Source: Paragonimus westermani
Lineage: Eukaryota; Platyhelminthes; Trematoda; Plagiorchiida; Troglotrematidae
Length of the DNA: 64,000 nucleotides
Direction: 5' to 3'
Assembly: GCA_008508345.1 (NCBI GenBank)
Contig: QNGE01000835.1
Location: 1 to 64,000, forward strand
Below, in pieces: positions 35,330-47,655 of this stretch. The translations under genes were made by a program, and so were the position numbers. The notes beneath the pieces were generated by a model. It was given only the letters and a program-made list of their open reading frames with translations, ran no database searches and was not told where the DNA came from. Position 1 is the first letter of the stretch. The number at the start of each line of letters is the position of its first letter.

Positions 35330-38300
35330 TTCGTGACATGTATGTCCTGAGTAAACAGATAAAGGGACCTTAGTGCTTTGAATCTTTCAAACAGTCATAT
35401 TATTGTCTGTTTCATAGCGGTCGGTGAGCTTAAGGACCAGTTACGGGAGAACTTAATTTGGTTTATGCTGTCATCTGACTGCTACTATTTAATGTAATGG
35501 TACTTGATTCAGTGCATGATGGCTCACCGACTAACCTCATGATCACTAAATCAATACCGATTTCAACGGTTGGTTTTCCGGTTGATGTCGGACGACTAGC
35601 GATGTGGCAGAGTTTTTGCTCTAGTTTTGTTTGTTTAAAATTCCGCAATTTTTAGGTCCCCGTCGATAATGGCGACCAGTCATACCAAAATTCGGTACAT
35701 AGTGGATAAGGCAGTACTGGGAGAGAAGCGGCTTGGTAAGCTGAATGTTCTGCCAGGCTGGGTCGTTGACGACCGCACCAAATATACAGTAACGCACCTT
35801 CATCGTTTGGACAGCGCAGAATACCTCCTTGAGGACGAAATCCTGCGTACAACTACACGTGGGTGAGAAATAACGACGACTGTTTCAGAAGAACTTAGTC
35901 TGTCCCTCAACCCTGAAACAGTGGCCAAAAATGCATCTTCGGTACCTGGGCTACCCTCTGGACTGTTTGGATCACTTCACATCGGTTGTGTTGAACCGAC
36001 TGATGGTTGTTCATCTTTAGTCAAATATTTAACCACAACGTCCGCATCTTGTGAAATAATCTGCTGTTATGGGAGAGATAAAACAGACGAACACAAAGCG
36101 TGTTACGATATTCTTGGTGGCCACATTTCCCTCATATGTTGCAGAAATACGTGCAGTTGTCAGGGCACAATTTACAGATCGGAAGAAACCTGATCTTAGC
36201 ATATTGGATCCGCCATCAATCATACATTACGAACTACACTTTTGTCTACCCGAAACACTCACTTCGATTTGATTCGCCGAACATACAGCATTCAGTGAAT
36301 CATTATTGCTTTTGCTGGTATGTTCAAACTGGACTAACCTGACAACCCGTCGTAACAGCGTCATCAGTAGATGAGTAACAGCGCACACCGAAGGCGCATG
36401 GCGCAACACAATACCGAGGTTTCAGGCAGCTGAGGCATGAAAACCTTTAGGACACAATACACATACGGTAGACATTTAACCTGTTGTTGATCCGTACTTG
36501 TTCGTTACATGCAGAAGTCCATTTGCAGTATGTTTGACAGCCTGTGGTTGGATTTTTCATCTGTCTTTTTTTAAATATAAATTTTCATCATTTACGATCC
36601 CACTGTGGCCAGCCTTTTTCTAAACGGCACAATGTAATTCCAGTCGCAATAATTCTCAGTTTGTGGCATTTCTATGAACCCACTTAAACTTATAGAATGC
36701 CTGTTCGTCGTCGAACTAACACGAAGCCTACTGAGTTTATCATGGTAGGCGACATTCTCTGTTTGTTGCAGTATTACAATCACACTCACTAGTTCTTTTG
36801 AATGCCAGTGGGAGAATAGACTAAACAGACCCATTTTTCATTGTTCTAAGGCGCAGAACAAATGGTGCAGAATGAATCGGTTGTGGTACATCAACTGATA
36901 CAGTGGCCAATGCAGATTCGACAAATCACAATAGGTTTATGACACCTAAACATTCAATCTTTTGAGGATGAGACTCCTTCCATGAATGACCTGGTTTTTA
37001 AGCTTCAGGATATTTGTGGCCCATCGATTGGTTTTCATGTCATGGACAGTCCATCGTTAAGTCCTTTGGCCACTGATCATGATAGACCTTGCCTCATCAA
37101 TGCGTGAGCGGGGTTATAGACTGACCAACTGAACAAGCCAGTTTGTAACAGTGCTTCTCGGTAGGCATCACCAGGCGCGGGAAAGTTCTCGTATGATACA
37201 TAGAAATCAGATGAGCAAGAGAGAGATATACAGATCGGTTTCACAGTGCGGATGTCGGTACCTGTTCACTACCCACGACTTCACTGCACAGTCATTCGGT
37301 GTCAGCCATGTAAGCAGATAGACAAACGTGTAAAACGTTGGTCAAGCCGCATCCATTCATATCGTTTAATTTGACTACTACCACAAAGCCATTTCCGGGG
37401 TCAGCGTAAACATAGAGACCTAACGATGAGGACAGTTCCATACATGAACCTCACCGTACTGTGATCTATGGTTTTCCGGTCGGTTCCACACAGTGGTGTG
37501 CATAACAGCGTGATCGCATTGTATTAGACCTAGGACAGCGGCAACAGTGATAGCAAAATCGAACAAACTGTTGGTAAAATACAGATGTCTAGATACTTGA
37601 AAGTTTAAGTTATCCGTGATAGTCGTCGAAACTTAATTCCCTCTTAGAAATAGCGACCGATTACATACCACGGGATCACTGACTTGCTGCGCTCACTTAA
37701 GTCGAGATGTAAAGGGCATGTGTGGTACTGTAAAGTGACAACCTGAGCATAAGAATCCGGGTCATTCATCACACTGATGCTTAACTGCCACGCAACTACG
37801 AAAGCAAATCCTGTATGGGGAAAGGGAAGACAGACAGAATGGGGCGGGCAGAGACCTGGTTACTAAAAAGAATAGCCACGTCTATATTCAAGCATTCAAC
37901 ATCAACGTGCCTACGCCTTTCAAACGAACAATCGAGTTGTAAGTGAATGCAAGGCGTCATCGGCAAGACAGCTTCTTTACGGCTTTAACTATCCAACGTC
38001 ATTAAATACACTCACTTCACAGTCAACTCGGCCAAACAACAACATTCATTCCATTGAGTTCGGCTAGTCGCCATCTCACTTAACGTCTCCAGCCAGACTC
38101 TGAGTCGCGATCACAATGGCAAGCTGTCTGGCGCAAATTTGATGAACAATCACATGCCCACCTGGGAGATCGTCTGACCCAGGACGATTGTTTCTACGAC
38201 CAATCAGTCTTACCTTTTTTCTTAGCGCATTCATCGGGAGTCAAGGTGGTTGAAAGATGACACAGCACACTACACTCCAACCAACCAATCTTACGAAAGA

Positions 38301-40724
38301 GTTTGAGGGAGTTCGATATGGGTAGACCACCAAAGTCCAGAAGAAAGACATGATTAGCCCTGTTGCAATAACCAGCAAAGATCCTCTGCGAAAGAAAAGT
38401 AAGTCCAGTGTTATTTTAACCCTCATCCACTTCCCATTATGGTAAAGTTTCACTGTTTCGCTGATAATCGTATGCACCTTATACATCGATGACCTTAGTA
38501 ATCCACCCGTCCTCTTCACTTTTGTGAAATAAACTTATGTATTTGGTGTGATGACGAACCATTAAAAACGAGCTTATTTGTTACGCTGTGCATTACTCTG
38601 AGAAACGGCGATCAGAAACAAGACGCTAACAACGAGTCGCTTTGATTCAATCCAATGCATGTGCGCAACAGCAAAAAACGTTTGAGGGTGGATAGCTGAT
38701 TGTGCGTACACAACAGATCTGTGCCTGCTTGGCAGTGTTAACTGTCTCCGTTTAGTTTTTTGCCCCACCGTATAGTATTACGATGCATATCACGAGTGGA
38801 CTAGACATTTATCACACATTGAAGAAGAAAGACAACGGAATTGAGAAATGAACTTTAACCATTTTGAAGAACGAACCCATGTTAGAGGCTGCACACTGGT
38901 CGATTTAGATGCGCCAGTATGCTGCCTTTAATGTAATACGATAGAATGAGCAAGTGGCCAAAACCTAGGTGGAAACAGTGGAGATCGTCGAGGTTCGAAC
39001 TCAGGTGGTCAACAGATGGGTCACAATCAAACGTGAATATTTGTCAGCTGGATGTGGTCAGTCACAGCCAAACTTGAGTGCATCATTCACGATACAGCCC
39101 AGTAATGACAACAAAAACACCAATTCACATAAGTAAATATATGTGTGTATTACCGAACGAGCAATCAACTAGAGAATACTAGAACAACGAAAACAAGACA
39201 CGATTGGTCGCGTGTGCTTCGCTCCTCTATCCCGAAAGGTTACCGTCCGGGCAGGAGTTATCTGTAACGTAAGGAGAACGGGAAAGGAACGATAATTGTC
39301 AACTGGAGGCAACCAATCTCATTGGGAATAACCAGCGTGGCTGTACATGGGCATGCACACTACCAAGATACCTACGGCTGCATAGGAGAATGATTACGAT
39401 TCTCACTTGGGGCAGTAACTTATACCTGATGTCAAGAATAAAACGTCATCCGCAATCCACTCTCCACCCAGATAAACCGCTGGTCACAAATCTGTTTGGC
39501 AAAGGTAACCCGTTAATATTTTGTGGTATGACAAGCTAAGTCCGTAAGCATAAGGAATCAGTTTCGGAATGAAGAGGGTATATAAATCTACTAACTAATC
39601 GACCGGTCGTAGCTACGGAACCTGCCTACGACGATGCCATTTTCTCTATTCCGTTTTCAAGCTCACATCGTCATAAAGTTTGCTGTCTTCACGCGCTTCC
39701 TCACGAGCTCTGACCATCAAAACGTCTCTTCCCAAAAAGAACAGACAGCCAGTGGTAGAGTTATACATCTTTGTGCGTTTATGCAGACAGGTGGATCGCA
39801 TCGTACTGTTCGCAAGAATACACCACTCGACATTGGACGTTTAAGGTAAGGTTAAGCGGTTTTGAGTCTCAGCTCGACAAAACAGGTTTGGCTAAATAGG
39901 ATGCCATGCAGACCGATCGCTTGAATTAATCAACGTTTGAAGGTTCTGACGTTGGCACACAAGTCAAATGGGCTCTCGAAATGACCGTCCATCATAATTT
40001 TAGGCTGGGAAAATGATACTGATCTAAGCTTTCACTATACACATAGCTTAACTGGTTGCTCGCCATAACTTTCAGCCTAACACTGAGCCAAGCCTTCATC
40101 AACTTCCACACGTGGGGGCACGTTTTTACCCACTTCCAATTTTGTGTTGCGGGTGTAGCACCAAAACCTCGTGACACAAATAATCATGCTGTTTGTGAAA
40201 ATCCATAATTTCGAAAAATCCAACACCCTTATTTACCCACCCCCCTTGTATGTTTGACTGGAGGTCAGTAGCAAAACACTGAAAACATTGTCTCAGTTGG
40301 TTCGGTACATCCAACAATGGGCGCAATTGGTTCTGAAGGCACCAACCGTGTCTCAGCTCAAAGCCGAGCCGTCATTCTGAGACTCACAAGGGCATTATCT
40401 ACTAGTAAGCAGTGCACTTCGAAAGGAGCGCAAATGATTTGGGTAGCAATGTTACCAGCACCGGTTATCCGTAAGCTTCCAATGAGGGATTCTTCCAGTG
40501 AGCACTAAAGTCTATCGGACTGAACACAAGGAGTTAAGTTTTGGACTTGTTATCCTGCCTCTTTGGGCCTAAAGCCTAACAACCAGGCTGTAGAATGGTA
40601 ATATGGATTATGGTGATCGATAAACACAGAATCCAACATGAGTGTCATTGTACGTACTCCTACACTTTGTTAGTCTAGCACGCGTTAAAAACAACGACTG
40701 ACCTGTTCGCTTGAACACACCAGG
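35330..40724. other. Long stretch with no recognised gene, downstream of PEPCK
   Basis: Over 5 kb. A 65-codon plus frame at 35669 (IRYIVDKAVLGEKRLGKLNV) is compositionally protein-like but unrecognised. A tRNA-like scrap lies at 38947. No other gene is visible. Confidence 0.45.
38947..39002 (+). repeat. Possible tRNA-like pol III promoter relic
   Basis: TGAGCAAGTGG resembles an A box and GGTTCGAACTC a B box 45 bp apart. No cloverleaf is convincing. Probably a SINE scrap. Confidence 0.25.
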
Positions 40725-40909
40725 TCAAAGTTGGGTCTGGATACGCTCGGCCTGATCCAGAAGAAGCTGACGAATTGTTGCTGGCAAGTCGCTTCCAACC
40801 TGGTCATTCAGATAAGCCAGCGTCTCGTGAACGTCCTCAATCAGGTAGTTCTTGGGCAGAGAGAAGATAGATTTCCAGTTTGCGTTCAAGCCGGACATGT
40901 CAACGGAAC
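40725..40909 (-). CDS. PEPCK: PEPCK coding exon 6 (C-terminus)
   Basis: Encodes residues 575-635 and the stop TGA, after a TTATTTTCAG acceptor. No long ATG-initiated frame exposes it. I found it by translating for the expected C-terminal helices: [17 protein letters not shown], then [10 protein letters not shown] and a final [13 protein letters not shown]. These match the xLxxQVxxDLP...I pattern that ends animal PEPCK. It lies 1462 bp from exon 5. Confidence 0.9.
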
Positions 40910-43900
40910 CTGAAAATAAACACTAACTTTAACCTCCGTCATACTGGGACAACATACTGTTCAACACTATTTCATCCTAAGCGTACCTCAAATCTTCGTG
41001 ATTTCGGGTTGGTGCTTCGAGGTTCGCCACCAGCATCACTAAGGGTCACCCAATCAATCTGGCGTGTGTTGGAGTGAGCCAACAGGCAGTGGACTGAAGA
41101 AGAACGGAGTGCCTCAGACATATATCCACCCCCCTACTAGTTCTTAACAGTTTTTGAGCCTCGTTAAAGTAAACGGATACAGAGCAGTTCGGATTATGCA
41201 CTTCTCAATGTTCGTGAAATTCAGTCTTGGAATATATCGGTCAACCGTAGCCAAAGTAAGACAACCATAAAGCAACAACCGCACTTGTCTTCTGGTGATG
41301 ACACCCACGCATCCATCAGGAGTCACACACAACAAGCAGGTTAGCCATTTTAAAATAAGTAAGACTGATTTTAGAACGGTATTTCTATAAACCCATATGT
41401 CGGAATATAGATCTAATTTATTCCCTGATATTTATCACGTTCCATGGAAACAAATGGACCACGGTATCCTTTCTCTAAGATTCCGATAAAACGACTGACC
41501 GCGTTTGAACAAAAACGTGACACGGCAGAGCCAGAGATGAAAAGTCCCCAATCATCAACATAACTGACTACTTGCGACATGTTCTCGGTCGGTTTCAAGT
41601 AAATTCACGGCTTACATGAATTAAATGAACAAATAACAACAAGAAATGAGGAATAGCCCGAAGAACCTGATCACGGCACAATTCAGTTTAAACCAGTTGC
41701 GTACCTATGTGGAGCCATTTTGCGACAAATTTGAACTTTCGAGTTGAGGTGCAAAAACAATGGATTTCAATTAGTCACGTAGAGCGCTACTCGCAATAAC
41801 GGAAGTGAGTGTGCAACAGAAGTGAAAAACGAAAGTTGTTTAGTCACCTCCTTTGTCTGAGAAGTATACAAAAGTATGATATTAGTCATAGGGTTTGGAT
41901 TTGAATTTAAGTCTATAATGTTGGGATCGCATTTATCGCCTCCTGAATGTAAAGCTAGATATGTGATTGTTTTGACAAGACTCCCGGTTAGCGCTACACC
42001 GGCCAACCTGAGCGCGCTGACCACGATACATACAACTGTCGGGGCAAGGATATGGGCTACTGATGACCTCCAGCATGAATAAACCCGTCAAACGATTCTA
42101 TCTGAAAGTGGTCATTGAAACGCTAGTTTTGTGTGTAGAACCTGCAACCGATTATGAACGGTGTTCAACTCAATATTCACAAATTATATACTGCATCAGA
42201 TGAAAAGAGCATGACCAGCAACATTCGAAGCATGACCACAATAGTGGTGATTGAGTAAACAGAAGCGGAAGAAGGAATCGGTGACACTATTTGTGTCTAT
42301 TAAAAGATGTACGACGCACGTGACTGGTAGTCATATGGACATTCAGTGGGGCACCTGGGTTATTAGCTCACCTTCTTTGGGAAGAATACCAATGGGAGAT
42401 GGGACACCGATATCCTCGCCTTTACAACGACGCAGAATCCAATCAATCACACGGATATTGTCCCCGAAACCGGGCCAGACAAACTTGCCGTGTTCATCCA
42501 GACGGAACCAGTTCACGTGGAAGATGAGAGGCATTTTACGACCCGGCTTTTCCAAGTTAAGCCAATGTTCGAGATACTTGCCAAAGTTGTAGCCCACAAA
42601 CGGGCGCATGGCCATAGGGTCGTGCATGACAACTTTGCCTATCAAAGAAAACATGGAGAACGTACACACACCATGAAAATAAGCCTCTAGCATGCACAAC
42701 CCACATGGCGCAAACGGTCACTTGACTTATTAGATCAGGGTCGAGGTGGAGTACAAGACAACCCACGATCACCTAACTAGTAATTAATATCAGTATAATC
42801 GGTCTATTTGGAACTTCAGCAAACTGCTTGTCTGTTGAACCGAGGGTTACACTCACCTTTGAACTCAGCGGCCGCAGTGGCTTCTGACTTCAACGAAGCT
42901 CCTAGCATCACACCGTGCTTCCAATCAAACGACTGTAATACGAGCGGAATGCCCTCTGGTCGTCGTCCACCAAAGACAATGGCGCTGATTGGAACTCCCT
43001 TCGGATCCTCCCATAACGGATGTATGATAGGGCACTGCTTGGCTGGGCAACAGAAACGTGAATTTGGGTGTGCTTTGGGATCATGTGTGGTGTCCTTCAC
43101 CTTTACTCGGTAGCCAAGCCACGTGACAACCTCTGTTTCCGGATCAAAGTCATCTTCGAGACCTTCCCAAAAGAAACGACCGTCCAAAGATTCGGCAATG
43201 TTGGTAAAGATGGTGTTTTTCATGCATGTTGCTATGGCATTTGGGTTTGTTTTTCGATTGGTGCCAGGAGCCACACCAAAGAAGCCAGCTTCTGGATTAA
43301 TCGCACGCAACACACCCTGGATGGGGAAGGGGATGAGTGGGAAAGGCCACTTCAGCTTAAAAAACAAACAAACAAAATTCCGGTTGAATAACAACTATTT
43401 CCTCTATGGGTCTGAAAAACCACCAAACAGTTCGGCATGTGTGGGACTAGTGGTGTTCAACCATTTTGTTACATCAATGTCCTACGTCGTATGTCCTCCA
43501 CCACTCCTTTTCGATACCATAAATTTTGAAGCTGTTTTTTGTCGTTATTGAAACAATAGTCGAACAATCTAAAATGAAAACGGCTTGATCGGAGAGACTT
43601 TGAATTTGTTCGGTAGGAATGTTGGTCAAAATGGGATGAAACCGAACCGTTTCCTTTGTGAAGATCAATGGATGAAAAACCGTTTAATCGGAACCGAAGC
43701 TGTTAAGCCTCGTAAAAAGTGCACCACATATTGGGAGGGAAGGTGGCAGTACAGTCATTTTTCCATTATGTTACGTGCCGTTACAATTCTTAACCGTAAG
43801 TCAGATTAAATTATGAACAAAATTATTGACACGCTTGTGGATCAACAAACAAAGTAACACTTATTACACAACAGTGTGGCAATTGAGTTTGTTAGTCCTG

Positions 43901-46900
43901 AGCTAACTGAAAACCATCTGGAGACAAGTTGGGTATTAACGATTTCAGATGACTACTAGTATCGACGTTTAAACAGTCTCTAACCTTTGTTAGCAAGCAA
44001 TTCAGTTCATTCAGTTCTTGTTGAACCAAGCGAGAAAATGAAGTAACAAGGTGTAGAGGAGTTTGTAATATGCTGCAAACACGTGTGCCTTCTGTTGCTG
44101 AACAGTTGCTGCGATATGCACATTAATGGAATTGTTACCCGGTCAAATGATTCTGATCGGCAAACCGCTGTATAGAGTTTCGCTGAGACGGGAACGTCAT
44201 GCGAATAGGAACGTTATAATGGTCAGTCACCAACAACGCTAGTACCAGATTGAATTTAACTACCACCGTTAACATGCCTATTTTACGACTCGATAACTTC
44301 ACCAAAGATTCGGTCTATCTAAGACAGTCAGTAGACACCTAGTTATCTCCCGTGAAGGATCCTTCCCTTTGGGAAAGGCTGCTCCAGAAAAGTAAGAGGT
44401 TCTCTGACAAGAACCTGCTGTACAAAACGTCAGGTAACAAGTAAGTGGGATACGAAAGCATGTACAATTGTCAACATTCCAGATACGGATACACGACCGC
44501 AGTGCCATTCGATCACAGCAAACGGTGCTCATGTGTGCACGCGTACCATGTGCGCTTATTGGGCAGTAGTGACTTTAAATGGTCATAAACGAAAAAAGCC
44601 AACGGCTACAAGCTAACCATGATAAACAAAAGCAAGGCCATGACAACGCAATATGCAACACATTGTGTCTGTTAGCTGCGAAACATACTTCCTCGTCAAA
44701 CTTCATCCAGGCGATGTCGTCCCCGACGCATTGGATTTTCCAGCCTGGCAGTGACGGTTCAAGCATGGCCATATTGGTCTTGCCACACGCGCTTGGGAAA
44801 GCAGCTGCGATGAAGCTTTCTTCACCGGCAGGATTAGTTACGGACATGATGAGCATGTGCTCGGCCATCCAGCCCTCATCATGAGCAATGGAACCAGCGA
44901 TACGCAGCGCAAAACATTTCTTACCCAACAGCGAGTTGCCACCGTAACCGCTTCCATAGCTTACAATCATGCGTTCATGAGGGATGTGCGAGATAATGGT
45001 CTTTTCCGGGTTACATGGCCAATGGTTGATTATCTTGTCTGACATAAAAGAGAATATCATGAAGGGGGATGGCGTTCAATCAATGTAAGTCGTGCGATTT
45101 CAAAGATCAAACGCACCAACCTGCCGATTGCTGGCTGGACAAAATCAGTGTAGTGCAAGGTCAACAAAATGCAAGCGTTATTTACTGATGTACATCACAT
45201 CGCATGAAAACCTGATACACCGAATCATCGGTGTGTTTCGAGCAAACGAGTAAATTTTCCAGAACTTTAAGAAACGGTTGGTTTCAAAAATGCAAAAAGA
45301 TAGCTATGATAAAAAGCAATGAATGGAGACAGATCGATGCATTTCGACCAAAACGGTTGCTAACGTCTCGATTTTGATGACGTGAGCTATCCGCATGTAC
45401 TGAGAACACATCGAAGCAAGAAAAATTGTTCAAAGCATTTGTATAGCTTAGGCCAAGGAGCCGTCGCGATGCGAATTCGTTGGGCACACTCGTGTCAGTT
45501 ACAAGCGTGTGGTTAGTATGGAAACGAAACCAACGCGTCTCAAACAAACCAGCTAGAAGCATACAACGGTTTGGATCGTAAGTGACATTTACGGTTATAC
45601 TCAAGGCTGATGGACAGTTATATTTGAGAACGTACTTCAGTGACTTGGAAACAATCCTAGATGGTAGGTTGTACGATGTGCACAACACATAAGTCAGGAG
45701 GCTTGCGTGCTACGCTTTGATACGCGAGTTTACGCTTATCTGTTCCCCTGTTTGAGCCCTGCATCCTTTTTAGTTTGACCATCTGTTGGATCCTTAACCA
45801 TCTTAGCTGGCTTTGCGTATCACCGTAATTGTAATTTACGTGTTATGGGTGTTTGATCTCCTAACCATACGTATTTTCATTTTGCGTCCAGTCCCAACTC
45901 GCCCATTACTGAATATATGGGCCTAGTGCACACACACGTACTACAAAGTAGGATTTGTCGATGACGACTAAACAGTTGCTTAGGATCCATGAATTGCAAT
46001 CTTTTCTTAGGTGTGTGTGAAGTACACAAAACTTACAATATGACCTCTAGTCTTGTGGTGGATAAAACGGCGTTCTGTTTTCGTCTAGTGTCATGTACTA
46101 ACGAGCACGCTAACGTATCGCTCAGCCAATACGAGATAAACTAGTTGGTCTTGAGTTCGAATAGTCTTTCTGGTTTACCGCTGTAAATGTTACCGTGGTT
46201 GCAGAGAAACTGACAGGTGTAATGACTAGCGGGGAACAAATCAGACTACTTTTTCAGCAAAGGCAAACGCATTCTAATACACGAGTTTCGGTGTGGCGTA
46301 ACCCATCTTGCTAGGCAGGCGCACTAGTGCAACCTTTGGTACGGACAGTTTTTCTAAACACTTGGCCTTTTCGGTGGAGTGAAATTAATAAGGTGTCGGA
46401 AAGGTGTCATCAAAGACACAATGTAGTGGTCCGCTTGGAAGAGCTACGACCACTCAAAGCGCAAGCATAATTTACCACCGGAAACCTTCACGAGATATGT
46501 CTACAATCATTATTCAGTGACACGGTGACCCAGTTTGCCGACCATCGCTGTGTGACTGACCTTAAAAACCAGCCACCGCACGTGGAAAATTGCTGTTTAG
46601 TCCCAACCTGAATCGTGGTGGGGCGAACAACCACACCAGAAAGCCGACCTCCAGCGAGGAACTGGGCTAGTGTTTCTCGTACCCGTTACTTACCGTGTCC
46701 TAATAAGGTGAGATGAACTTCGTGCGAATTATGTAAAGACTGACCGAACAGTCGATTTTTCGGTAAAGACGAGTTTCGGTTCTAGAGATAGGATAAATGT
46801 ACGAACGAAACCCAACATAATGAAATGCGAGAGTACGTTTATGCAGATATGCTACTCAAATTCAAACAGACACTTACGATCAGTCGGACGCGGACAGCCC

Positions 46901-47615
46901 ATACTGTGGACGCATTTGACAAACTCGTGGCTCTTCTCCATCACGTCCCATACCTCCGGACACACACGTGTCATAATTCGCATACATAACACCACGTAGT
47001 TGCTGTCCGTCACTTGCACACCAACCTTGCTCAAGGGCGAGCCTACCGGGCCCATGCTGAACGGAATCACATACATCATGCGGCCGGCCATACAACCAGG
47101 CAGACGATCGTTCAGCGCCACGTCCAGTTCTGCTGGCGAAATCCACTGACCCAGCATACCGTGGACACCGTCTGCCATGTGCGGGACAATATCATGCTTG
47201 TTTGGGGCACAAATCCATGTGCGCGACTCCACTCGGGCCACATCCCTCGGATCGGTGCGACAAATATAGTTGCCCTCGTAAGCTGTAAGCCTATGCAAAG
47301 TGCCACGTTCAGTCAGCTTCTGAATGATTTCGTTTGCTTCCTTCTGACCGCCATCACAAATGTACAGTCCACGCGGTTGGCAGATTTCAACCTCGAATAA
47401 AAATGAATTTAAAAAAAACAGTTTCGCGACCGGTACGATTCATAATTAGAATGACATGCAATTAAGAGACAACGTTAACTAACCCATTTGCCAATAAATT
47501 TTTGGGCAGCTTTTGGAAGAGCTGCAAAGTCGCCTTTGGCTACAGGAACGGTGCCAAGGTGGGGAACAACTATTTGGTGAACTTCCATGCAGGGCTGTTC
47601 GTTTTCTGACCACAT
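40725..47615 (-). CDS. PEPCK: Phosphoenolpyruvate carboxykinase (GTP), complete six-exon gene
   Basis: Interconverts oxaloacetate + GTP and phosphoenolpyruvate + CO2 + GDP. In flukes it works at the PEP branch point, usually fixing CO2 to make oxaloacetate for malate dismutation. Coding exons on the minus strand are 47615-47484, 47391-46878, 45038-44689, 43316-42857, 42638-42372 and 40909-40725. They sum to 1908 nt, or 635 residues plus stop, close to animal PEPCK at about 620-640. Every intron is GT-AG and every junction keeps frame. Visible motifs: kinase loop FPSACGKTN with reactive Cys300; metal ligands K256, H276 and D323 by analogy with vertebrate PEPCK; PEP-binding R97; guanine pocket W529, F530, F538, F543 in FVWPGFGDN. 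The start ATG follows an in-frame TGA eight codons upstream. I see no mitochondrial targeting peptide, so I infer a cytosolic enzyme. No AATAAA is seen within about 400 bp after the stop. Intron 5 holds an RT-like scrap. Confidence 0.97.
41413..41598 (-). pseudogene. Possible RT scrap in PEPCK intron 5
   Basis: A minus-strand frame reads [19 protein letters not shown], resembling the YxDD catalytic strand of non-LTR reverse transcriptases, followed by a helix-like stretch. It lies in the same orientation as PEPCK within intron 5. No other RT motif is close, so it may be chance. Confidence 0.35.
42372..42638 (-). CDS. PEPCK: PEPCK coding exon 5 (nucleotide pocket)
   Basis: Encodes residues 486-574 and the first base of codon 575. 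The acceptor is TTTGATAG after a 218 bp intron, and the donor is GTGAGC. It carries [19 protein letters not shown] and the guanine pocket (W529, F530, then FVWPGFGDN). An open frame runs past the donor to a TGA, but the PEPCK C-terminus is supplied by exon 6, so this read-through is not the real end. Confidence 0.9.
42857..43316 (-). CDS. PEPCK: PEPCK coding exon 4
   Basis: Encodes residues 333-485 and the first base of codon 486, after a CCATCCAG acceptor and ending at a GTGAGT donor. It begins [20 protein letters not shown] and includes [15 protein letters not shown] and the [10 protein letters not shown] loop. ATAAAEFKG at the end leads into exon 5. The continuation of family motifs across the splice confirms the junction. 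Confidence 0.93.
44689..45038 (-). CDS. PEPCK: PEPCK coding exon 3 (kinase loop)
   Basis: Encodes residues 216-332 after a TATGTCAG acceptor and ends at a GTATGT donor on a codon boundary. It contains [19 protein letters not shown], the P-loop [12 protein letters not shown] with Cys300, and [11 protein letters not shown] with the metal-binding aspartates. A 1839 bp intron separates it from exon 2. Confidence 0.93.
46115..46165 (+). repeat. Possible tRNA-like relic in PEPCK intron 2
   Basis: CGCTCAGCCAATACGAG followed by TTGAGTTCGAATA has A/B-box-like spacing. It lies antisense to PEPCK in its largest intron. Weak. Confidence 0.22.
46878..47391 (-). CDS. PEPCK: PEPCK coding exon 2
   Basis: Encodes residues 45-215 and the first base of codon 216. 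It follows a TTCGAG acceptor after a 92 bp intron and ends at a GTAAGT donor. It carries YICDGGQ, the TDPRDVAR segment whose Arg97 corresponds to the PEP-binding arginine, and [18 protein letters not shown], the best conserved stretch of the N-terminal lobe. Confidence 0.92.
47484..47615 (-). CDS. PEPCK: PEPCK coding exon 1
   Basis: Encodes residues 1-44, starting [12 protein letters not shown] and ending QKFIGKW. It ends on a codon boundary at TGG before a GTTAGT donor. The segment matches the variable N-terminus of animal PEPCK. It is polar and acidic at the start rather than rich in Arg or hydrophobic residues, which argues against a mitochondrial presequence. Upstream sequence in the same exon, back to a TTTTTCAG acceptor (exon edge at 47654), reads as 5' UTR because TGA closes the frame. 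Confidence 0.9.
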
Positions 47616-47655
47616 CTTGATGGGAACGAAGTGTCTTCAGAAGGGATAAACTCTC
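47616..47655 (-). promoter_or_regulatory. PEPCK 5' UTR and splice acceptor
   Basis: Minus strand: a pyrimidine run ending TTTTTCAG at 47655 precedes about 39 nt of leader before the ATG. This suggests the 5' UTR is itself split, or that it accepts a trans-spliced leader, which flukes use. I cannot see the upstream exon or promoter. Confidence 0.45.

Noticed and set aside
35669..35866. 65-codon plus-strand frame as a real small gene
   Set aside because: Protein-like composition but no recognised family, no splice or promoter context, and open frames on the opposite strand too.
42343..42371. PEPCK exon 5 reading through to a TGA as an alternative C-terminus
   Set aside because: A GTGAGC donor and a matching exon 6 encoding the expected C-terminal helices make the read-through unlikely.
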